NCBI GenBank assembly: GCA_002633025.1
Contig: NMRB01001088.1
Coordinates: 134,209-198,208 of the forward strand
Length of the DNA stretch: 64,000 bases
Source of the DNA: Notospermus geniculatus
Taxonomy: Eukaryota > Nemertea > Pilidiophora > Heteronemertea > Lineidae
Direction: 5' to 3'
The notes under the pieces are model-generated. The model did not search any database. It was not told where the DNA came from and saw only the letters and a program-made list of their open reading frames with translations. How positions within the stretch are numbered: position 1 is the stretch's first letter; each line of letters begins with the position of its first letter. Shown piece by piece: positions 1 through 10,360 of this stretch. The position numbers and the translations under genes were made by a program.

Positions 1-3000
1 CCTAACGACTAGTTTCGTGTGCAGCGAACGTAAGTGTTGCCGATATGTATTGTACCGTACACGGCATCGTGTAAACCCGGAGATTAATTCTACAAGATGC
101 CGGGTGTGCAGTTACAGCAGTTATACGTAGAAGGGATATTTTGAGGCATTTCAATCATCAGGATCTGAGTCATTTTGGCGTCGTTTTCTGTAACAGGAGG
201 AGGAAGAGACGAGAAAAAAGTGTCAAATACTTAGCTGATTACACGTAATAGAAAGTGTTATCGATCCACATTATCTCACCTAAGCTATGGCAGAGTCGAT
301 TTGCTGGAGCAGCGCAGACGTTATGATGAATACGACACTATCAAGTTAACTGTAGAAACCTTAGAAATAGCCTAGCACACCCAACACTAGCATGATAGAA
401 TAATATGAGCTCGATTCCCTTTCAATAAAAGTGAAACTGAGTCTGGTGTGCCTGGGATCTAGTTCGCTCGAATGTTCGTGATCACCGTTCTTACCACGGC
501 ACACATAGCAACGGGGCGTCGTTAAGAGAAGGAGGATAAACGCTCTCTGACCACCAAGACACCAGGTACAAAAAATGTGAAAATGCCACAGACATGCCAA
601 TAGCTCAGAAATGTAAACCGGACACCTACAACCCGAAAACAAATAGCGGCTGATGGACGGACGTCTTCGCGGTCAATAAAATGTCCATCGTTGATTGAAA
701 GTTGCGACCATCTCGAAAACAAGCACGAGAAGTGAAGGGAACTCCTTTTTGCAATTCATTCAGATTGCATTAGCAGCGCAAACAGCTTCGGCACACTCTG
801 CATGGGCACACCCCCACAATGCCGCCAGTCTCCTCACGAAGGAAGCAGTACGATTACAGCATTTATACCGCGGACAGCTGGTCATTAGAGGTAGATATCA
901 ACCTCAAGGGGAATCGAGTCAGAACTTTTGCGTGGGATAATCGGCGGTCCATTCGTGACCAGGTTGAATATTCAATCTGCGTAGCTCTTGTCTGCTGTCT
1001 CATCAGACATCACCCGAAGGTTTACGGCTGGCCTTCTGACAAACTCGTAACAGGACTGACTGGGGCGAATGTCTGTTCACCAGAGAAGCAAATGGATGCT
1101 TGCAAAAATTCTGTCTCGAATTTGTTTGATAGTCATGCAGCGCTACTTTAGTCCAGCTGCGATTTTCTATTAATGAAGAGGAGAGGCAACCAAACCGGGG
1201 CAATTCCGGAAACTCGAAAGACGACAAATAAAAATGGGGCATACCACTGTCCTGTAGAGATGTCGAACTACGAAGTTCGGCCCCCGAGTCAACGCCCCGA
1301 CTTATTATAACTCGGTGCCCCGAGTTATAAAACTAATGTCCTTTCCCAGCCACGTACGAAGGGAACCCCACGACCGTATAGTTTTGCAATATACTGACAT
1401 AAGTGTATGTTCGCAGCTGCGAGTGGCATGCCTGAACCTATAAATCATATCTTCATTCAATAGTTCACCTACATCATCTTTCCGGGCGTTGTTTGGGTTG
1501 ATCAGTCACTGAATAATAATATATGACGATAAATCAATACAATTAACGATATTGTTGTATGTAAAAAAGAAGTTACCGGCACATTTTTCATTTCTCACCT
1601 GCTACGAACACGTAATGGACGAACCCAAATAGATCAGGTGCACAAATGTGTCTCGACAGGCGAATTAACACAGCGACTGAGTATCCCCCTTGCATCATTA
1701 AGCCACCAATAATGGCCTCTTGGACATCGGTTAATGGCAACTTTAGCTCATCTCAGGGAACCCAATGATGACATCGATCAGGACCAACAGTGATGGTAAT
1801 AAACCAAGGGTGAAGTCCCTTGTCAACAAGACAAGATCGCCCTGCAAGGATCCTTAGGAGACCATAAACAACTCGTGCTGCACCGCATGGGATGCAAGAT
1901 CGACAGATGATGGGTTGAGTCAAAGATATCAACCTCGTCGTGCTAGTCCAAATATAGCAATTGTCAGTAAACTGCCTCCACCAATTGGACAACAAACAGC
2001 AATAAGAAAAACTCGTCCGTTGGTCAACAATTTTATGGTGCCTTGAGTGACGGCACTGATAACTTGATTTCCTTTTGATGGCGGATGATCAGCCTGAAAA
2101 AAGCATCTGATAAACTTATTAAGAAATACAGCAGGATGTTGGTCCACTAGAAAATGTTGTACATCATCCTTGCTGCTACTTGCGGAAGTCATAAGCTACT
2201 CGGAGCACGAGCTGCTAGTAATGAACTGACGCGACAAAAGTTGGCCATCAATAACTTGCTAATAGAACAGGCAGTCAATTCTTGATCAGCACTGACGGCT
2301 ATTAATGACTTGTTTATATCTAACTAATGCCGCACTCAGGCATTTAAATTTCATTTCCAAGAATAACACGAGGCTGGAAGTTAATGACAAGTGCGAGCCT
2401 GCCGTGCATGCGCACTTTAAACCTTCTTGATTAGTGTGCCAATAGCTGTAACGATTTTTGACGTGTATGACAATACCACGGATTGTTGATTACGAAGCAG
2501 GTGGTAATAGTATTGCTGACGAAGTTAACGGTGCGTTCTGGCATTCATCGATTCCAACTCAGAAGTTCAAACGTAAAATCCAAGAGAAATGTTGTTTGTC
2601 AAAAATAAGCAAAATTGGAAAATTCATAGTGGCCAGTTAGTTGCATACGCAAAGTAGCCTGTAGCCTACATGTACATACACTAGCACACGGACACAAAAT
2701 GCACAGACGATCAACTGTCCACCGACAAATCAATATCATAATTATCCTGGTCGTCTGGATTACCACTAATCTAATAAGATTTGCGATGTCAACCATGTAC
2801 AGCCCTAAAGCGTGATGAACCCGGTGTGTACACTTTGCCCAACGCCTGTGGTGGTTTACAAAGATTTGTAAGATCAAAGGGGTGGCTGTTATGTGTCGTG
2901 ATACGTAGCAAATATTATGTGTTTGTAAGGAGTGATTTTATAAACATTTGGGGTACGTATAATGCTAGAAATTAATAAAGGAATCCATTAGAGACATTTC

Positions 3001-3320
3001 CGATGGATTGTTTGGTCGAAATGGTGCCATTTTGACCATGATGAAGAAATAAAAGTTCCGAAACGTTGACACGGTTGACTATCGATAGTGTTGGAATGGT
3101 ATAGGCGTTGAGGTTGCAAAATTCTCATCGGACGATTCGGGAAAAATATGACGTACGACATAGGCCTATTCCTGTCACTCTCGAATTTCAGTCTTTCTAA
3201 TTGGTCTTCCTCAAAGTTCATTCTTTCGTTTTATTTCTGCTATTTACCTATCTTCAGACCTCCTTTTGCAATTTCGCTGAAACTTACCTCCTTGGCGTTA
3301 TTTTCAACCGTAAGAAATCT
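1..3320. other. Non-coding stretch, no gene identified
   Basis: I see no exon with recognisable protein similarity on either strand. A short palindrome lies near 1305-1330, where TTATAACTCGG faces CCGAGTTATAA. A minus-strand open stretch at 1929-2192 has no recognisable domain. If the guanylate cyclase gene continues on the minus strand, this stretch would be one of its introns; I found no downstream cyclase exon carrying the conserved GDAY motif. Confidence 0.5.
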
Positions 3321-4352
3321 AAAAATTCAATGCTACAAGTTCACCAAGTACAGGGTAGCATCTTGTGTAGTAAGAACGAGACCTCTCAGGGAAAGGAAAT
3401 GAACATGGAACACAAGAGTGTTGGTGGTTTCTATTAGAGTGGAAATAACGGGAAATTGATGTATCGAGTAGGCCAGGCACATGATCGTTCATTGAAATGA
3501 AAATGCACTAGCTTCGATCTAATTGGATAGATTTTGTGAAGCGGGGGTAATTCGTGCAGAGTGTGTCTTTTATAATTTTTTTCCTTGCAGAATAAGCAGC
3601 AAATATATAGACAGAGCTGGGAGTAAGCATAATAGGGGTGTTTTCCGAGAGCTCTCGCTAAGGGTACTAGAAACTACCGTAGTTGATCAAAGTAGAACTT
3701 ACCTTTCTGACTTCGTTAATACTGCATAGTACATCGAACTGCGTATAAAGCCGATTGAGAAGCCGGACAATATCCATTGGAACGATCTGTTCGTTGCCAC
3801 AGAGTGCAGTAAATCCAACTACATCAGAGAAAACTAAAAATTCAATGCTACAAGTACACCAAGTACAGGGTAGCATCTTGTGTAGTAAGAACGAGACGGA
3901 TCTCTCAGGGAAAGGAAATGAACATGGAACACAAGAGTGTTGGTGGTTTCTATTAGAGTGGAAATAACGGGAAATTGATGTATCGAGTAGGCCAGGCACA
4001 TGATCGTTCATTGAAATGAAAATGCACTAGCTTCGATCTAATTGGATAGATTTTGTGAAGCGGGGTAATTCGTGCAGAGTGTGTCTTTTGAATTTTTTTT
4101 TTCTCACAGAATAAGTAGCAAATAGACAGAGCTAGGAGTAAGTCTATAGGGTTTTTCCGACTGCTCTCGCTAAGGGTACTAGAAACTACCGTAGGTAATT
4201 GTTGATCAAAGTAAAACTTACCTTTCTGACTTCGTTAATACTGCATAGTACATCGAACTGCGTATAAAGCCGATTGAGAAGCCGGACAATATCCATTGGA
4301 ACGATCTGTTCGTTGCCGCAGAGTGCAGTAAATCCAACTACATCAGAGAAAA
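3321..4352. repeat. Tandem duplication (2 x ~515 bp) at the 3' end of the cyclase exon
   Basis: Two head-to-tail copies, 3321-3835 and 3836-4352, begin with AAAAATTCAATGCTAC and end with CATCAGAGAAAA. Each holds the last 131 bp of the guanylate cyclase exon, its GTAAGT donor (minus strand) and following intron. The exon part differs at about one base; the intron part shows more substitutions and small indels. The distal copy has no acceptor or upstream exon, so it should not be spliced. The divergence is also what unmerged alleles of a highly heterozygous animal would show. Confidence 0.9.
3703..3833 (-). pseudogene. Duplicated 3' fragment of the guanylate cyclase exon
   Basis: The minus strand repeats the last 43 residues or so of the cyclase exon, from the metal-binding FSDVVGF motif to NEVRK, followed by an intact donor (ACTTAC on the plus strand at 3697-3702). 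The copy starts abruptly at the tandem junction, with no splice acceptor and no preceding cyclase sequence. I therefore read it as a non-functional exon fragment produced by the 515-bp duplication, not as an alternative exon. Confidence 0.85.
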
Positions 4353-5585
4353 GTACAGTAACCAGGGAGTATTTTTCCGCTTCGACCGGTTGGTTCAGCC
4401 GCAACCTCTCGGCAATGGTAGGAGGCAAGATCGAATGCAACAGCTCATCCGTCCTATGTTTATCCTCTTGCAGACGAGCTTGCAACATTTTTAAATTATT
4501 TGACGTATCCTCTAGTTTTTCTACAAGTTCACGTTCTGCGCGTCTCGCCTGTGAGATTAGGATGAGATCTCGCGTGGCGTCATGAAGTGGGATATCACTC
4601 AGGAACAATCCTCTGCCCTTCAAATCATCCAAGTTCTGAACCCTTGGTGAGCATAGGAACAAAATATTGTCCGATTCCGGAATATATACCATCTGTCCCT
4701 TCAAACGCATCGTTGATTCGTTTTCATTTTCAGCCCTTTGTTTTTCCTTTTCCTTTTCTTTTTCCCTTTCATTATCAGTCTTACAAGAGATGCTTCTTTT
4801 TAGAAATTCATGCTTTCGCAAACAAGTATCAATGACACCAGGTTTGGTCGTCACCACGAACACCGTGTTAGCATGATCTAATAGCTCTTGAAAGTTGACA
4901 TCAAGGATAGGTCTTACAACACTAAATATATCCAAAAAGTTGAGATTCTTATGCCGCCTCCTGTACGTCTTGATCACCCTGAGCATGGCCACACCGGCCT
5001 GCCGAATCTCTAGATTCCTGTCGAACATGACATGGAACGGGAACGCCCGACAAAAGGATTCCACCCCCAGGGCCAAGTCCTTCGGTTCCTGACTCTGACA
5101 TTGCGATGACATCTTCCGAGAACGCGATCTTCTGAACACCGTATTCCTCAAGGGTCTCTGTATCACAAAATTATCCTTCCTCGGTTGAATAAATTTATCA
5201 GAGGGATTCTCACTATCTTGAGATATATTGCACACTGTGTGATTATCTCCTGTGTTTGATTCGGATAGAATTTTGATATCCACACGCGTCTGGAACAGCT
5301 CTCGTGCGATCTTCTTAACCAAACCGGACACCATGGGGAACATACCAGGCCGGGTGCTGTGGTAGTGCAGCTGAATTGTTCCGTCTTGCCGTGGCGTACA
5401 CCTGAATGACGGTGCCGACATTCCCGGGTATGTGGAGCCAAGATGGTCATGGAGGGCATCTAGGTTGGACAGGAGTGCCTCCAGCGTCCCTCCGAGGACC
5501 CGAAGGACCCTCTCATAACCGCTCCGCACGCAGTAGTCGAAGAAGTATTCGCCGAACCTCTCCAAGCACGCTGCTCTGTTGATAC
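4222..5585 (-). CDS. Soluble guanylate cyclase beta-type subunit, large internal exon
   Basis: This single exon of 1364 bp encodes about 454 residues of a cytosolic nitric-oxide receptor subunit that makes cGMP from GTP. Numbering from the first full codon (5583): the C-terminal part of the H-NOX haem domain covers about 1-110, with LDALHDHL supplying the proximal haem histidine (His45) and YHSTR giving the YxSxR haem-propionate motif (74-78). The H-NOX-associated PAS-like domain covers about 170-345, followed by a signalling helix to about 390. The cyclase domain then starts, with metal-binding Asp414 in FSDVVGF. Vertebrate beta1 has Gly at that site and beta2 has Asp, so this is closer to beta2. 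A Glu/Lys-rich insert lies at about 271-289. The acceptor is TTCCAG ahead of 5585 and the donor GTAAGT at 4221-4216. The first ~60 H-NOX residues and the rest of the cyclase domain, including the GDAY aspartate, lie in exons I could not find. The identity is secure; the beta1/beta2 assignment is inference. Confidence 0.93.
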
Positions 5586-7424
5586 CTGGAATGGAATGAG
5601 CAGACGACTATATTGGAGAAATCACTGGATGTGCTGAAGGCAGGCGGCAAACGCTGACGTCGGCACAGCAAAAGCTGAATCGAATGGAGGGAGCTAGGAT
5701 AGTAATAGGCAAGAGCTGGCATGAATGAAAGGGACGTGGGAGGGGGTGTATGCCTCGGGTACGTTATTTCGATGAAGGAGGAGGAGGCTGAAATTGACTT
5801 AGTTGTTATTTGGACGCGGTCAGTCTTTTTCCTCTTGAAGGAAGGAGGCTGGAGGAGAAATCACAACGACATGCCCTTCAGGTATACAAGGCAACAACGT
5901 TGGTTATTGAATGAAAGAAGTTAAATCTAAAGGCACACCGGTAACTGTCAGTACCAAAAAAATCCCAAACCGCCCGTCTTTAGACGTCGTAAACATCATC
6001 GTGATTTTGATACCGAATAGACCCACCTACATGTAGGCCTACTTGCCAATGAGAAAGCGAAAGGGAGAAATCAAATGGGATTCACAGTGTCAACAAACTG
6101 AGGAACTCACTGTTGACGATGATAAAGATGGTGGTGCTGCAGTCATTCTCATCGTCAGCATCATCAACAAAAAGTACATGTATATTTTTTATGATGAATT
6201 TTCTTCTCAAAGCAGGTTTTACGCACATAATTACGACTGATACAAGTACAACCATACATTGTAGCTCCGGGAACGCTACGGTCGTCTCGCACGGCATGCA
6301 CGAAGTATTTTTTTCGGAGAGAATGATGCGATCTCGCCGTAGGCACACATGGATGTGTCTTCTCCAACGTAACTGGATACCTATTTTTGGAATCATCGCG
6401 TATGTTTTGATACCTATTTATACACCTGAATGACGGTGCCGACATTCCCGGGTATGTGGAGCCAAGATGGTCATGGAGGGCATCTAGGTTGGACAGGAGT
6501 GCTTCCAGCGTCCCTCCGAGGACCCGAAGGACCCTCTCATAACCGCTCCGCACGCAGTAGTCGAAGAAGTATTCGCCGAACCTCTCCAAGCACGCTGCTC
6601 TGTTGATACCTGGAATGGAATGAGCAGACGACTATATTGGAGAAATCGCTGGATGTGCTAAAGGCAGGCGGCAAACGCTGACGTCGGCACAGCAAAAGCT
6701 GAATCGAATGGAGGGAGCTAGGATAGTGAATAGGCAAGAGGCATGAATGAAAGGGACGTGGGAGGGGGTGTATGCCTCGGGTACGTTCTTTCGATGAAGG
6801 AGGAGGAGGCTGAAATTGACTTAGTTGTTATTTGGACGCGGTCAGTCTTTTTTCTCTTGAAGGAAGGAGGCTGGAGGAGAAATCACAACGACATGCCCTT
6901 CAGGTATACAAGGCAACAACGTTGGTTATTGAATGAAAGAAGTTAAATCTAAAGGCACACCGGTAACTGTCAGTACCAAAAAAATCCCAAACCGCCCGTC
7001 TTTAGACGCCGTAAACATCATCGTGATTTTGATACCGAATAGACCCACCTATACTTGCCAATGAGAGAGCGAAAGGGAGAAATCAAATGGGATTCACAGT
7101 GTCAACAAACTGAGGAACGCACTGTTGACGATGATAAAGATGGTGGTGCTGCAGTCATTCTCATCGTCAGCATCATCAAAAAAAAGTACATGTATATTTT
7201 TTATGATGAATTTTCTTCTGAAAGCAGGTTTTACGCACATAATTACGTCTGATACAGGTACAACCATAGCTCCGGGAACGCTACGGTCGTCTCGCACGGC
7301 ATGCACGAAGTATTTTTTCGGAGAGAATGAAGCGATCTCGCCGTAGGCACACATGGATGTGTCTTCTCCAACGTAACTGGATACCTATTTTTGGAATCAT
7401 CGCGTATGTTTTGATACCTATTTA
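5397..7424. repeat. Tandem duplication (2 x ~1.0 kb) at the 5' end of the cyclase exon
   Basis: Unit A (5397-6420) and unit B (6421-7424) are direct copies, at an offset of 1024 bp at the start. Both begin TACACCTGAATGACGG and end near GATACCTATTTAT. Each contains the 5' part of the cyclase exon with its acceptor plus about 0.8 kb of upstream intron. The copies are nearly identical apart from a few indels, for example a TACATGTAGGCC-containing stretch at about 6031 that unit B lacks. The high identity suggests a recent duplication or an assembly of two haplotypes end to end. Confidence 0.93.
6424..6609 (-). pseudogene. Duplicated 5' fragment of the cyclase exon (H-NOX part)
   Basis: On the minus strand this repeats the splice acceptor and the first 61 or so codons of the guanylate cyclase exon, including the haem-ligand motif LDALHDHL, and then breaks at SAPSFRC. 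Beyond the break the frame runs into intron sequence and stops near 6164. It lacks the YxSxR motif and a convincing donor. The nearest GT (CAG/GTGTAT at the break) would leave two bases of a codon, which does not match the phase of the acceptor at 5585. It is therefore probably not used, although inclusion would give a truncated H-NOX product. Confidence 0.8.
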
Positions 7425-10170
7425 TTGAAATATTGCGTGTTAAGGTGCCATGTTGATTAGGAGAGCCACATATAGCTCATAATATATCGATTTTAGACCG
7501 TTGCTTTCAGATTTAGTGCGTATTCTGTCACATTTGCTTCATAATGCAGAACGCCTCAAGCCATTGAGTCCGGCATACAAAATAAATCCAGGAATAGCCG
7601 GAGCACCTGAGGTCAGAGCGGACTCCGTTGAAAACGTCACTTCTGACCGGTCATATGACTTGACTGATCAATATAGATTCTGCCTGTGAATATCGAAAAT
7701 TTCGTCGATCGATGACAGTTTACAAGGGGTATTACACAATACGTGTGTTTCTATTCCACACGCCCATTTTAAGCCCATTTGTACGACATCAATGAGATCA
7801 AAAACGGATCCGTCATTCTTATCGATGTACATAATGCGTATTCCTATTGCTAACATTCTTCAGATGTGCTATTACTACTGTTTGCGACTGACTGATGCTG
7901 TAAAGGTCACGGTGATATTTGAAAAGAGCTGTGTCATTACGGTTATTGATAAGTCATTATCTTCTGCGTTTAGTTTTTGTCGGGTTGAAGCTGCATGCAC
8001 AACAGAGGATGTGGTAAAAATCCTATCTGTACTTGGCTGTATCTTGAAGCTAATTATCGAAGAACAGATTTCGTATGCACTTTAACCCTCAGTTGCATAC
8101 GTTTGGAAATTGGATTTAGATTTTGCAGAAGGGTAATAATATTTGTTTTTCTTGTTTCTTTTCACTGTCCCGCTTGGAATTTTGTCGGTGAGTACTGAAC
8201 AGTAACAGTATCACGACGCCGACGGTACACCTTACAATAATGTATTTGAGAGCACGTCGCGCCGGTTGACATTATAGGACTAGCTCCAAGGCTTGCAACA
8301 TCCCTGTTTTGTCCCTTTATATTTCGACTTATAAAGAAATGAATGTCACCACGAGCGAATAATAGCCCCTTCCGAGGAATCTGTAAATCCCCTAAATGTC
8401 ACGTTCAGTAAATATCGCGGGTGAAAACTAAAGTGAACTTCCAATATTGACGTCATTGTTACAGGTAGTTGGCGTTGCATGGTTCCACCTCCCATCTAAA
8501 CTACCATGTACCTTCACATGGAGAAACAAATACCCTTTGTGAAAGGATCTTCATCCTACACATCCGAGTAAATAACAGGGTGACGGTAAAAAAGTTAAGT
8601 GTAAGCAAACGGAAATGAAAGCCTCCTGCAGGAAACGGAATTGTGTCGGCCACGTACCGGAAACGAAGACCCGCAGGCAAACCTAAGAACATATGAGAAG
8701 GTTCCGTCGACATAAGCTGATAAGAAGGTAATACAGATGCCCTGGACCAGGGTGGGAACTGCCATTTGGACTGTAGAAAAGGGCCAAGTGCAATAAATTC
8801 TGTTCTTGTATTGCGCACCACTACCGGAAACCGGGACCGGAAAGCTAAGTCGGACGACACCTAAACCGTTGTTGGTATCAACCTTTAACTTTATCTGGAC
8901 TTTTTTTGAATGGAAGAATGGGAGACACTGCACTGGGTCTCAACAATGCGCACTGAAATACCAAGTACAACCAAGGTTTTACTCCACGGGAAGCTGTACG
9001 TCCAAAAGAAACTGGTTTGCTGACAAAGTGCTCCTCTGATTTTAACCAATAACCGACTCCTGGACAGCACCAAGACTAACAAATCGGGCAATCGATGCCC
9101 GAGCATGCCAATCAGGTTTAAGTAGATTAGGGTTTGCCGAACGGTTCGGGATCGATAGTAATCAGCGACAGGCAGGCACACGGAGATAGAGATAACAATG
9201 TCGGGGTGTAATTACAAGTATGCACTTGTATATGTCCAATCCCTTTCCTGGTGTCGCACTGAACACCAATCACCAAGAGCGAACTGCCAACCAGCATCCG
9301 TCGTACTCCAAGGAACCTGCCGGACTACTGGCCACATCCGCTTTTTGCCTGTGAACAGGTACGAAAATAACTGTACCACTGCTCGGCTTGTTTTAGAGGA
9401 TGAAAGAGAACCAATTTGCTACATTGAACACCTATACAACATCCCTACTGTATTTTGGAGAGAAAAAATCTCCATTTACCGAAAATGAGGCGAACCTAAT
9501 TAAATTAGCCTCATGGAAATTCACAGGGGAAACATTTACGGCGCATCTTGAAGCCGAAAGATGGAATCAATTCGTAGAAGAGTTGCCTTATTCCCCTCGA
9601 GTGCCGGTGGTCTTCCTACACCTGTGGAATGAGTGGTTCTCTTGTTTAGTCGTAGACTCGATCGAACGGCGTATTCTTGTCATATTCAAATGCAACCGGA
9701 TATCTGCTGCTCGACTGCAGGGACAGAGACGAGAGTGGTCTCATCGACCAGTGTCCCCACACGCAGACTTTGTCGATCTCAAATCCAATCATTCACCTTC
9801 CAAAGCCTACCGCACACACTAAACATGCGACTTTATCACCTGGCCACGACTATCGCCACTGCATGGGCACGGCATCTGCTAGGGTTCGGCAACAACTGAA
9901 AACTGCTGCCGGCTACACCGGAAACAGTAATTCTGAATATCAAACACGTTTGATTTTTGTGCCACATGTTGCTGGTCGTGCACCTCGTTTGCAGGGTCTG
10001 GCGATTTCCATCGATTGACCTGAAACAGCACGGGCTCTCAAATCGCATGAAAATCGAAGTTAGTCTCGCTTCACCATCCTCTCGCTCTAGTTACACAGGC
10101 GAGAGTCTGGCAGAAAAGACTACAACTTTCGTTACCGCCAGGTGGCGAGTGTCAAGATCTGAGCATCCGA
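7425..10170. other. Non-coding stretch, no gene identified
   Basis: Open frames here are short and show no recognisable domain. A minus-strand stretch at about 7790-7846 loosely resembles an upstream H-NOX segment, but its splice phase does not fit the next exon, so I do not annotate it. I see no RNA gene or clear repeat. Confidence 0.4.
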
Positions 10171-10171
10171 A

Positions 10172-10207
10172 TCTGATTGGCCAAAGGCAGATTTGACGTC
10201 AACAAAC
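10172..10207 (+). promoter_or_regulatory. Promoter-like block: inverted CCAAT box and full CRE
   Basis: An inverted CCAAT box (ATTGG, 10176-10180) is followed by a complete palindromic cAMP-response element, TGACGTCA (10194-10201), six bases before a well-placed ATG. Closely spaced CCAAT and CRE motifs just ahead of a start codon are typical of TATA-less housekeeping promoters. The motifs are seen directly; promoter activity is inference. Confidence 0.45.
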
Positions 10208-10360
10208 ATGGCTGCGCCCATGGATGGTGAAGATGATGGTGAAGAGGATGGTGAAGCGCGACTAAATCGAAATTTGCCAAACTGGCTGACGAAAAATCGC
10301 CAGTTGTTGCCTCTGTGCGACAGGATTTATCAGCCGAAAATGTTGTGGGGTATGAACTAA
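10208..10360 (+). CDS. Candidate first coding exon of an unknown acidic-N-terminus protein
   Basis: A 50-codon open frame starts with ATGGCTGCGCCC in good initiation context (AACAAACATGGC). It reads MAAPMDGEDDGEEDGEAR and then a more hydrophobic, basic stretch (LPNWLTKNRQLLPLCDRIY). The DGE repeat comes from GATGGTGAA-type codons. The open frame ends at TAA 10358-10360, but a plausible donor GG/GTATGA at 10349/10350 would end a first exon of 142 bp in phase 1. I do not recognise the family and found no following exon. Support comes from the promoter-like motifs upstream, the start context and the protein-like composition. It could still be a chance open frame. Confidence 0.4.
   Translation: MAAPMDGEDDGEEDGEARLNRNLPNWLTKNRQLLPLCDRIYQPKMLWGMN

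Noticed and set aside
7789-7846. Minus-strand segment resembling an upstream H-NOX exon (RIMYIDKNDGSVFDLID)
   Set aside because: The similarity is short, and no donor nearby ends in phase 1 as needed to join the exon starting at 5585. The upstream acceptor lacks a pyrimidine tract.
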